Shown here piece by piece: positions 5,212 to 10,195 of a stretch of DNA of 10,195 nucleotides (within the stretch, counting starts at the first letter, position 1; each line of letters starts with the position of its first letter). The DNA is taken from the NCBI GenBank assembly GCA_900543875.1, contig UQSV01000060.1:1-10195 (forward strand), written 5' to 3'. A program made the position numbers and the translations under genes. The notes beneath the pieces were generated by a model. The model made no database searches and was not told the origin of the DNA. It saw only the letters and a program-made list of their open reading frames with translations. The stretch is from an uncultured Coriobacteriaceae bacterium (GTDB lineage Bacteria > Actinomycetota > Coriobacteriia > Coriobacteriales > Atopobiaceae).

Positions 5212-6246
5212 CTACAGCTCGACGAGCTCGCCCGTCTCGGCGGCGCGCTTCACGGCGTTGAGGGCGCGCAGCGTCTTGACGTTGTCGGCCGGCGTCACGA
5301 CGGGGGCCTCCTCGCCGCGGACGACGCGCACGAAGTGCTTGAGCTGCATCTTGTGCGGCAGGGCCGGGTCAACGGCGGGCTGCTCCATCTGCAGCGGCTT
5401 GTGCCAGCTGGAGTCGCCGTCATAGCTCATGACCTGCAGACGCGGCAGCGACAGGGCACCCTTGGTACCGCCGATGAAGTAGGCGTCGGCGTCGAACGGA
5501 CGGTACTGCGGGTCCTCTCGAGCGGTGGCCTCCCAGTTCCAGGGGCTGGCCGTAGCATCGGAGATGGTCATCGAGGCGAGCGAGCCGTCGGCGAAGCGCA
5601 CGTTCACAACGGCGGAGTCCTCGGTCTCGAAGCCACGGGCGGCGCTCGACTGCATGCCCTGGATGGCAACGGGCTCGCCCAGCAGGTAGCGGAGCAGGTC
5701 GACGTCGTGGACGAGGTTCACCAGGATGGGGCCGGCGCCCTTCTTGCGGCGCCACTCGACGTCGAAGTACTCGTCGTTCTTGTAGATCATGTAGTGGAAT
5801 GAGGAGACGGTGAGCTTGCCCAGCGCGCCGCTCTCGATGATCTGCTTGGCCTTGTTGACGAACGGGTTGTGGCGACGGTGCTGGCCCACGAGAACGGGCA
5901 CGCCGGCGGCTTCGGCCTCGGCGGCGAAGGCCTCGGCGTCCTCGAGGTTGTCGGAGATGGGCTTCTCAACCAGCGGGACGATGTTGCGCTTGATGGCTTC
6001 GCGGGCAACGGAGAGGTGCAGGCCGTTGGGCGTGGCGATGATGACGGCCTCAGGGCTCACCTCGTCCATCATCTGCGCGGGGTCGGTGAAGAAGGGTACG
6101 CCGGCGGCGTCGGCAGTGGCGCGGGCGCCCTCGAAGGCATCGGCGATGGCGACGAGCTCGGCCTCGGGCTCCTCGGTCACGAAACGGATGTGGTTGCGGC
6201 CCATGGCACCGGCGCCGATGACGGCAATGCGGACGGGATTGGACAT
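5212..6246 (-). CDS. Gfo/Idh/MocA-family NAD(P)-dependent oxidoreductase
   Basis: A 344-residue cytoplasmic dehydrogenase of usual family length. The N-terminal Rossmann domain shows VIGAGAMGRNH (9-19), an acidic Asp37 after the second strand suggesting NAD(H), and the catalytic EKP motif with Lys95. The C-terminal sheet domain (from about 125) holds NLVHDVDLLRYL (177-188), where His180 stands for the usual active-site His. The common DxGxH form is replaced by a VNLVHDVD variant, which marks a subgroup. Such enzymes oxidise or reduce sugars, inositols, sugar acids or similar polyols; the substrate is not deducible. The frame is open to 6387, but the ATG at 6246 has AAGGAGG 6 bases upstream. 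It lies 163 bases downstream of the MFS gene in the same direction and ends at the terminator at 5142-5170, so it may share the MFS transcript. Confidence 0.92.
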   Translation of the reverse strand: MSNPVRIAVIGAGAMGRNHIRFVTEEPEAELVAIADAFEGARATADAAGVPFFTDPAQMMDEVSPEAVIIATPNGLHLSVAREAIKRNIVPLVEKPISDNLEDAEAFAAEAEAAGVPVLVGQHRRHNPFVNKAKQIIESGALGKLTVSSFHYMIYKNDEYFDVEWRRKKGAGPILVNLVHDVDLLRYLLGEPVAIQGMQSSAARGFETEDSAVVNVRFADGSLASMTISDATASPWNWEATAREDPQYRPFDADAYFIGGTKGALSLPRLQVMSYDGDSSWHKPLQMEQPAVDPALPHKMQLKHFVRVVRGEEAPVVTPADNVKTLRALNAVKRAAETGELVEL

Positions 6247-6268
6247 GGATGCCTCCTTAAGCATCGTA

Positions 6269-6300
6269 CGGTGCCGCGAGCTCATGCGCCCGCGGCACCG
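6269..6300. repeat. Intergenic stem-loop 1 between MFS and Gfo/Idh genes
   Basis: CGGTGCCGCG (6269-6278) pairs perfectly with CGCGGCACCG (6291-6300) around a 12-base loop. It lies 9 bases upstream of the AAGGAGG ribosome site of the Gfo/Idh gene and lacks a T-run. It could stabilise or process the mRNA, or tune expression between the two genes. Confidence 0.55.
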
Positions 6301-6312
6301 GTTACCTGCGGG

Positions 6313-6339
6313 GGTCGGCCGAGGGGCTATCGGCCGACC
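6313..6339. repeat. Intergenic stem-loop 2 between MFS and Gfo/Idh genes
   Basis: GGTCGGCCGA (6313-6322) pairs perfectly with TCGGCCGACC (6330-6339) around a 7-base loop. No T-run follows on either strand, so intrinsic termination is unlikely. With stem-loop 1 it forms a double hairpin in the 163-base gap. Confidence 0.55.
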
Positions 6340-6409
6340 GGGGAGAGAGTGCGTGCATACCCGAGCGGGAGGTGCGAACACGGGCACGCGGAATGGAACG
6401 GGGCAAGCC

Positions 6410-7669
6410 CTAGGCCTGGGCCTTCTTCTTGCTGTCGGAGACCATCATGTAGACGGTGAGGGCAACGGCCACGGCGGCGATGACGATGGCGCCGTAGAAG
6501 GACTGCTGATAGGCGGCGTTGCCGGCCTCGGCATGGTACAGCACGGCGGTGATGGGCTGGCTGATCCAGGTGGAGGCTGCGTAACCCAGGAACATGATGC
6601 CGTAGTTGACGCCCAGGTTGGAGGTGCCGAAGGCGCCACCGGTCAGCGGCGGGTAGATGACGAGCAGGGCGCCAAAGCTAAAGCCAAGCAGGGCGAGCGC
6701 CACGAAGAACATGGCCTGCGTGAAGCTCATCGACATGATGACGAGGGCAACGATGGTCACGACGAGGCTCACGAGCAGGGACTTGTAGGCGCCAATCTTG
6801 TCGATGATCTGGCCAAAGGAGAGGCGGCCGACGAGGTTCGCGCAGGTGTTCACCGTGACGACGAGGCCACCCAGGGCCACCGCGGCGGCGGAGTTGGGGT
6901 CGTCGAAGAGCTGCACGGCGCTGATCGAGGCAACCTTGCCAACGAGCAGGGTGCCGGCGGTGGCAGCGAAGGCGAAGGTCACGATGAGGACCCAGAAGCG
7001 CGGGGTCTTGACCATCTCGCCGGGGGTGAGGTCACCAAAGGTGCCGGCGTGGGCGCCGGCGGCGGGGGCAACGTAGCCCTCGGGCAGCCAACCGGCCTTC
7101 GGGGCCTTGAGGAACAGGGCCGAGACGAGAATCATCACGAAGAAGATGACGCCCAGGGCCTTGAGGGCGCCAAAGATGCCCAGGCTGGGAATCAGCAGCG
7201 AGGCGAGCACCGGCGACAGCACGGCGGGGCCAGCCGTCGAGGCGGCCAGGGTGATGCCGGAGGCGAGGCCCTTCTTGTCGATAAACCACTTCTGGCCCGT
7301 GGTGAGGGCGGGGTTGTAGCCCAAGCCGTTGCCGATGGCAGCGACGACGGAGAACCACAGGTAGAACTGCCACGGGGCGGTCACGGTGCCAGACATAAAC
7401 CAGCCCACGCCGTAGCAGACGGCGGCGGCAATGACGACGTTGCGCGGGCCGATCTTGTCGGAGATGCGGCCGGCGAAGATGCCGGTGACGGCCATGATCG
7501 TTTGGAAGACGGGGAAGGCCCAGGTGAGGGCACCCGACCAGTCGGGGTAGACGGCGAGCAGGTTCTTGCTCACGACGGAGTACAGGGCGATGGAGCTGAT
7601 GAAGAACATGGTGACGCAGGCGGCGGTGAGGACGACGCCACGACCCTTGTTGGAGTTCTCGGAAGCCAT
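6410..7669 (-). CDS. MFS transporter, OFA (oxalate/formate antiporter-like) family
   Basis: A 419-residue inner-membrane carrier with about 12 hydrophobic segments, the normal size of OFA-family MFS proteins. Signature pieces are the loop 2-3 motif GRISDKIGPR (68-77), GNGLGYNPALTTGQKWF near 115-131 with the small-residue helix 5 that follows, a central hydrophilic loop around 200-230, and the second-half equivalent GRLSFGQIIDKIG. Characterised relatives move small carboxylates such as oxalate, formate or lactate; the substrate here is unknown, but a monocarboxylate or hydroxy acid is the best guess. The frame is open to 7732, but the ATG at 7669 has GAAAGG 6 bases upstream, and the extra codons would cross a palindromic element. 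Two tandem palindromes lie just upstream (7700-7777), suggesting direct regulation. An SDR gene precedes it and a Gfo/Idh enzyme follows. Confidence 0.92.
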   Translation of the reverse strand: MASENSNKGRGVVLTAACVTMFFISSIALYSVVSKNLLAVYPDWSGALTWAFPVFQTIMAVTGIFAGRISDKIGPRNVVIAAAVCYGVGWFMSGTVTAPWQFYLWFSVVAAIGNGLGYNPALTTGQKWFIDKKGLASGITLAASTAGPAVLSPVLASLLIPSLGIFGALKALGVIFFVMILVSALFLKAPKAGWLPEGYVAPAAGAHAGTFGDLTPGEMVKTPRFWVLIVTFAFAATAGTLLVGKVASISAVQLFDDPNSAAAVALGGLVVTVNTCANLVGRLSFGQIIDKIGAYKSLLVSLVVTIVALVIMSMSFTQAMFFVALALLGFSFGALLVIYPPLTGGAFGTSNLGVNYGIMFLGYAASTWISQPITAVLYHAEAGNAAYQQSFYGAIVIAAVAVALTVYMMVSDSKKKAQA

Positions 7670-7699
7670 TCGAGCCTTTCTGATCTGATTAGCGAAGAT

Positions 7700-7730
7700 G
7701 GGACAAATTAGCCCGGAGCAATTTCGTCCC
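7700..7730. promoter_or_regulatory. 31-bp palindromic putative operator, copy 3 (proximal to MFS gene)
   Basis: Left arm GGGACAAATTAGCC, centre CGG, right arm GCAATTTCGTCCC. It ends 30 bases before the MFS start codon, close enough to overlap the transcription start or 5' leader. It is in the same plus-strand orientation as the copy at 1462-1492 and opposite to the one at 7747-7777. Confidence 0.58.
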
Positions 7731-7746
7731 ACGTTTCCTGCGGTTT

Positions 7747-7777
7747 GGGACGATAAAGCTCCGGGCTATATCGTCCC
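7747..7777. promoter_or_regulatory. 31-bp palindromic putative operator, copy 4 (distal to MFS gene)
   Basis: Left arm GGGACGATAAAGC, centre TCCGG, right arm GCTATATCGTCCC; the two 15-base halves agree at 13 positions, the best symmetry of the set. It starts 47 bases from the start of copy 3 and lies 14 bases downstream of the SDR stop at 7792. In RNA it would fold into a strong hairpin, but no T-run follows, so an operator fits better than a terminator. Confidence 0.58.
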
Positions 7778-7791
7778 AAGGGGCAAAGAGC

Positions 7792-8673
7792 CTACTGGTC
7801 GGACGGGGTCTTGACGCCGGCCTCGTCGGTCCACAGGTCAACGCCGCGGCCCTTGAGGTAGTTCTCGGCGAAGGCGCGGCGGCCGCCGGGCTTGGCGGTG
7901 AGGTCGCCCATCATGTTGGAGAAGCCGCCGTCGACCTTGATGGCGTCGCCCGTGGTGAAGTCGGAGCGGGTGGAGGCCAGGAACATGACGGCGTTGGCGA
8001 TGTCGGATACCTCGCCGATGCGACGCGTGGCGATGAGTCGGCTGCGGCTCTTCTCGACCTCGGGGTCGGCGTAGAAGCTCGCGCTCATCGGCGTCTTCAC
8101 GAAGCACGGCTCGACGCAGTTGGAGCGCACGCCGTAGGGGCCCCACTCGGCGGCGAGCATCTTGGAGAGCATGTTGACGCCGGCCTTGGTGGAGCTGTAA
8201 ACGCCGGAGAAGGTCTCGGGCGAGTGGCTGGCGACCGTGGAGATGTGCACGAGGCGGCCACGGCCGGCCTTGATCATCTCGCGGCCAAAACGCTGCGAGG
8301 TGATGAAGTAGCCGGTGAGGTTGACGTTGATGACGTCGTTCCAGTCGGACAGCGGCAGGTCCTCCATCGGCGCGAAGCGCAGGATGCCGGCGGTGTTGAC
8401 GAGCACGTCGACGCGGCCAAAGGCGGCGATCGTGGCGTCGACGGCAGCCTGGACCTCGTCCTCGCTGCAGGCGTTCATGCGGAAGCCCTCGGCGTGGATG
8501 CCAAACTCCTCGGACAGCGCCGTGGCGGCCTCCTTGACCTTCTCCTCGTCGAGGTCGAGCAGCACGATGTTCGCGCCGTTGCGGGCGAACTCGCGGCAGA
8601 TCTCGACGCCCATGCCACCGAGCGCTCCGGTGACGGCGCAGACCTCGCCCTCGAGGTTAAGCCAGTTGTTCAT
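7792..8673 (-). CDS. SDR-family oxidoreductase with C-terminal extension (probably NAD-linked)
   Basis: A 293-residue short-chain dehydrogenase, about 40 residues longer than the classical size because of a tail after VDGGF (248-251 onward) rich in charged residues and ending KTPSDQ. It has the cofactor motif TGALGGMG (15-22), Asp40 at the end of strand 2 (favouring NAD), NTAG (93-96) in place of NNAG, Asn117 and YSSTK with Tyr159 and Lys163. The residue 13 before the Tyr, where the catalytic Ser normally sits, is Thr146, with Ser145 next to it. The ATG at 8673 has AGGAGG about 7 bases upstream; the longer frame to 8751 gives only an Arg-rich low-complexity N-terminus. It is the first gene of the minus-strand set and is divergent from the LysR gene, its likely regulator. 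The WLNLEG N-terminus recalls sorbitol/sorbose-type SDRs, but the substrate is unknown. Confidence 0.92.
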   Translation of the reverse strand: MNNWLNLEGEVCAVTGALGGMGVEICREFARNGANIVLLDLDEEKVKEAATALSEEFGIHAEGFRMNACSEDEVQAAVDATIAAFGRVDVLVNTAGILRFAPMEDLPLSDWNDVINVNLTGYFITSQRFGREMIKAGRGRLVHISTVASHSPETFSGVYSSTKAGVNMLSKMLAAEWGPYGVRSNCVEPCFVKTPMSASFYADPEVEKSRSRLIATRRIGEVSDIANAVMFLASTRSDFTTGDAIKVDGGFSNMMGDLTAKPGGRRAFAENYLKGRGVDLWTDEAGVKTPSDQ

Positions 8674-8731
8674 ACGTTTCCTCCTCTTTCGCGCCCGCGC
8701 GTACGCCAGCCCCCTGGCCCGCCCGCGGGCG

Positions 8732-8745
8732 GGGACATGCGTCCC
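8732..8745. promoter_or_regulatory. Compact GGGAC-N4-GTCCC palindrome in the SDR/LysR divergent region
   Basis: GGGAC (8732-8736) and GTCCC (8741-8745) flank ATGC. The arms equal the outermost bases of the 31-bp elements but the 21-base spacer is reduced to 4. It lies 58 bases upstream of the SDR start. It may be a related site or a chance GC-rich palindrome. Confidence 0.3.
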
Positions 8746-8798
8746 ACCCATACAAAAGACGAGATAAACGCTACCGAGACAAACCTCGCGCGTGAATT

Positions 8799-8817
8799 AC
8801 TCAATTGTTAGAATTGT
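8799..8817. promoter_or_regulatory. Candidate LysR operator in the divergent intergenic region
   Basis: The A/T-rich segment TCAATTGTTAGAATTGTGA contains the interrupted dyad CAATT-N5-AATTG, of the size typical for LysR-type sites. It stands out from the GC-rich surroundings and lies about 60 bases before the LysR start and 125 bases before the SDR start. This is the usual place for a LysR protein to control itself and the divergent target. No footprint-level evidence is available. Confidence 0.45.
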
Positions 8818-8877
8818 GATAACCACAGGTTTATACCATGCGTGAGCTGCGCCTTTATTGCACCATTGGAGGCATTC

Positions 8878-9765
8878 GTGTACGACAGAAGACTTGACCC
8901 CATCGTTGCCGCCGCAAGCCTCGGGAGCTTCTCGAGGGCGGCCGAGCGCCTGTGCATCTCGACCCCGGCGCTCGTGAAGCAGGTCTCTGGCTTCGAGGCC
9001 GAGCATGGCGTGACCCTGTTCGAGCGCTCCCACGCGGGCGTGCGCACCACGCCGGCGGGCGCGCGCCTCGTCGAGGACGCCCGCGAGATCATGCGCCGCA
9101 GCGAGGCGGCCCTGCGGCGCGCCCGCGAGGTCGACAGCGGCGGCGAGGCCGTGCGCCTGGGCGTGTCGCTCATGTGCCCGGGGCGCAACACCCTCTCGAT
9201 GTGGCCAAGCGTGCAGCAGCGCGAGAGCGGCCTACGCCTCGAGATCGTGACCGTGGGAGACCTCTACGACCCCCGCACGAGCGTCATGACGCGCCTGGGC
9301 GAGGAGGTCGACGTGGTTCAGTCGAGCTACTCGACGTTTCGCTGGGGCGGCTCGTGCCGCCTTCTGCCGCTGTTCACGACGCCCTTCAAAATCGACGTGC
9401 CGCGCACCCACGTGCTCGCAGACCGCAAGCGCCTCACGCTCGACGACCTCGACGGCATGAGCATCCACATCCTGCGCCACGGCAACGACGCCACCGACCA
9501 GCTGTGCGACCTTCTCGCCATCGACCGCGACGTACGCGTCATCGAGGCCGACAGCTTTGACTTTGCCCTGTTCAACGAGGCGGAGGAGCACGGCGACGGC
9601 GTGCTCACGAGCGGCGCGTGGTCCGAGGTGCACCCCGGCTTTGTGGGCATCCCGCTCGACTGCGGCATCCAGGTGCCGTGCTCTCTGTGCTACCCGCCCA
9701 ACCCCACCCCGCAGGTGGCCCGCTTCGTCGCCGCGATGGAGCGCGTCGTGGCCGAGCAGGACTAG
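8878..9765 (+). CDS. LysR-type transcriptional regulator
   Basis: A 295-residue DNA-binding regulator of typical LysR length. The N-terminal winged helix-turn-helix spans about residues 5-62, with AAASLGSFSRAAERLCIS (11-28), the recognition helix TPALVKQVSGFEAEHG (29-44) and LFERSHAGVRTTPAG (47-61). A linker helix leads to a two-lobed effector-binding domain from about residue 91 (VRLGVSLM). The chosen start is the GTG at 8878, with GGAGG 5 bases upstream; another GTG at 8842 would add 12 residues before the usual LysR beginning and has no good ribosome site. It is divergent from the SDR gene at 8673, the classical LysR arrangement, so it probably senses the substrate or an intermediate of that enzyme. 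Whether it also binds the 31-bp palindromes is open. Confidence 0.93.
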   Translation: MYDRRLDPIVAAASLGSFSRAAERLCISTPALVKQVSGFEAEHGVTLFERSHAGVRTTPAGARLVEDAREIMRRSEAALRRAREVDSGGEAVRLGVSLMCPGRNTLSMWPSVQQRESGLRLEIVTVGDLYDPRTSVMTRLGEEVDVVQSSYSTFRWGGSCRLLPLFTTPFKIDVPRTHVLADRKRLTLDDLDGMSIHILRHGNDATDQLCDLLAIDRDVRVIEADSFDFALFNEAEEHGDGVLTSGAWSEVHPGFVGIPLDCGIQVPCSLCYPPNPTPQVARFVAAMERVVAEQD

Positions 9766-9839
9766 CAACCCGCCCATGCCAGGGAGGCGAGTCGTAGGCA
9801 CACGAACCGCGCCGGCGCTCGCCCCACACCGCCCACACT

Positions 9840-9868
9840 TCCCTAGCACTCCCGCCCTGCGCTATGAT
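9840..9868 (+). promoter_or_regulatory. Candidate promoter of the VUT transporter gene
   Basis: A clear -10 box TATGAT (9863-9868) has a weak -35 match TTCCCT (about 9839-9844) 18 bases upstream. Transcription would start near 9875, giving a leader of about 77 bases before the ATG at 9952. The region from 9766 to here shows no gene and no clear LysR terminator. Confidence 0.45.
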
Positions 9869-9895
9869 GGTTCGCCGGCGCCGCCAAGGAGCGCC

Positions 9896-9945
9896 CGCGC
9901 TGTTCGGTTCCGATATCCAGCGCGTTACAAGCTAAAACCAAAGGA
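9896..9945 (+). ncRNA. Structured leader of the VUT transporter gene, possible preQ1-type pseudoknot
   Basis: CGCGCTG (9896-9902) pairs perfectly with CAGCGCG (9918-9924). The 15-base loop contains GGTT (9907-9910 region), which can pair with AACC just before the AAGGAG ribosome site (9941-9946). An A-rich tail (GCTAAAACC) connects them. This hairpin-plus-tail pseudoknot at the ribosome site is the topology of preQ1 riboswitches, and VUT proteins include queuosine-precursor carriers. The canonical preQ1-I and preQ1-II consensus sequences are not convincingly present, so this is a candidate only. Confidence 0.3.
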
Positions 9946-9951
9946 GAAGAC

Positions 9952-10195
9952 ATGTTCCGCCGTACCCTTGAGGACTACAAGGTCCTGCTGCGCAGCATCC
10001 CGTCTGCCACCGTCACCTGCTTCGTGGTGAGCGTCATCCTAATGAACCTGCTCGCGAACAAGGAGCTCATCAGCCTCCCGTGGCTCGCGCTCGACTGCGG
10101 CTTCACCCTCTCGTGGGTGTCGTTCCTGTGCATGGACATGATCTGCAAGCGCTTCGGGCCCAAGGCGTCCGTCAGGGTGTCGCTGCTCGCCCTTA
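9952..10195 (+). CDS. VUT-family (YhhQ/COG1738-like) transporter, possibly queuosine precursor uptake (N-terminal part)
   Basis: The first 81 residues are present; the gene runs off the right edge. An N-terminal amphipathic stretch with the LLRSIPS turn leads into two hydrophobic segments, about residues 18-34 (TVTCFVVSVILMNLLANKE) and 43-61 (WLALDCGFTLSWVSFLCMD). The segment LANKEL then LDCG and MDMICKRFGPKAS (60-72) matches the Vut_1 family, whose E. coli member YhhQ imports queuosine precursors. The ATG at 9952 has AAGGAG 5 bases upstream. It points away from the LysR gene and has its own predicted promoter and structured leader, so it is probably not part of the catabolic locus. Other vitamin-type substrates are possible for this family. 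Confidence 0.82.
   Translation, partial: MFRRTLEDYKVLLRSIPSATVTCFVVSVILMNLLANKELISLPWLALDCGFTLSWVSFLCMDMICKRFGPKASVRVSLLAL

Noticed and set aside
5810..7711. A 633-codon plus-strand frame across the Gfo/Idh and MFS genes
   Set aside because: It is antisense to two genes with clear family motifs, is dominated by Gly, Ala, Asp and Glu repeats expected from the complement of GC-rich codons, and has no ribosome site.
7700..7777. Reading the 31-bp palindromes as intrinsic terminators
   Set aside because: The stems are good but none is followed by a T-run on either strand, and they occur upstream of genes rather than only at 3' ends.
1..10195. CRISPR array, tRNA, rRNA, insertion sequence or prophage genes
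   Set aside because: No evenly spaced repeats, tRNA T-loop signature, rRNA segments, transposase or phage motifs were seen by eye on either strand.

Overview
The window is GC-rich and tightly packed, and reads as an anaerobic actinobacterium of the Coriobacteriia (Olsenella, Collinsella or Eggerthella-like). This assignment is an inference from gene content: a YjiM/YjiL radical-type dehydratase pair, an OFA-type MFS carrier, several dehydrogenases, a VUT-family transporter and strong GC bias at third codon positions. No rRNA, tRNA, CRISPR array or transposase was found.

Layout. (1) 1-1330, minus strand: the start of a thiamine or thiamine-precursor ABC transport operon. It holds a TPP riboswitch with an expression platform, a small MTH1187/YkoF-type thiamine-binding protein, an SsuC/ThiX-like permease, and the first 80 bases of a Tat-type substrate-binding lipoprotein. 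(2) 1340-1631: a regulatory stretch with two palindromic elements and an intrinsic terminator ahead of a plus-strand SDR dehydrogenase (1632-2408). (3) 2449-2490: a bidirectional terminator. The minus-strand pair yjiM-yjiL (4443 to 2518) follows; it encodes a 2-hydroxyacyl-CoA dehydratase-like iron-sulfur protein and its ATP-dependent activator. (4) 4444-5211: a palindromic element, a second hairpin repeat, a small predicted membrane protein and a terminator. (5) 5212-8673, minus strand: an SDR dehydrogenase, an OFA-type MFS transporter and a Gfo/Idh/MocA oxidoreductase, transcribed in that order. (6) 8878-9765, plus strand: a divergent LysR-type regulator. (7) 9952 to the end, plus strand: the N-terminal part of a VUT (YhhQ/COG1738-like) transporter, with a structured leader.

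The main new observation is a 31-bp imperfect palindrome with outer GGGAC/GTCCC arms and usually a CCGG-type centre. It occurs four times, always between genes: upstream of the first SDR (1462-1492), upstream of yjiM (4572-4602), and twice in tandem just upstream of the MFS gene (7700-7730, 7747-7777). A longer, decayed relative lies at 1410-1456 and a compact GGGAC-N4-GTCCC site at 8732-8745. This suggests that the SDR, YjiML and MFS/oxidoreductase units share one regulator and form a single uptake and redox-catabolism regulon with an unknown substrate. A likely pathway would be import by the MFS carrier, oxidation or reduction by the SDRs (one with Arg residues typical of NADP, one with an Asp typical of NAD) and the Gfo/Idh enzyme, and a difficult reduction or dehydration by YjiM powered by YjiL. 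That pathway is inference only.
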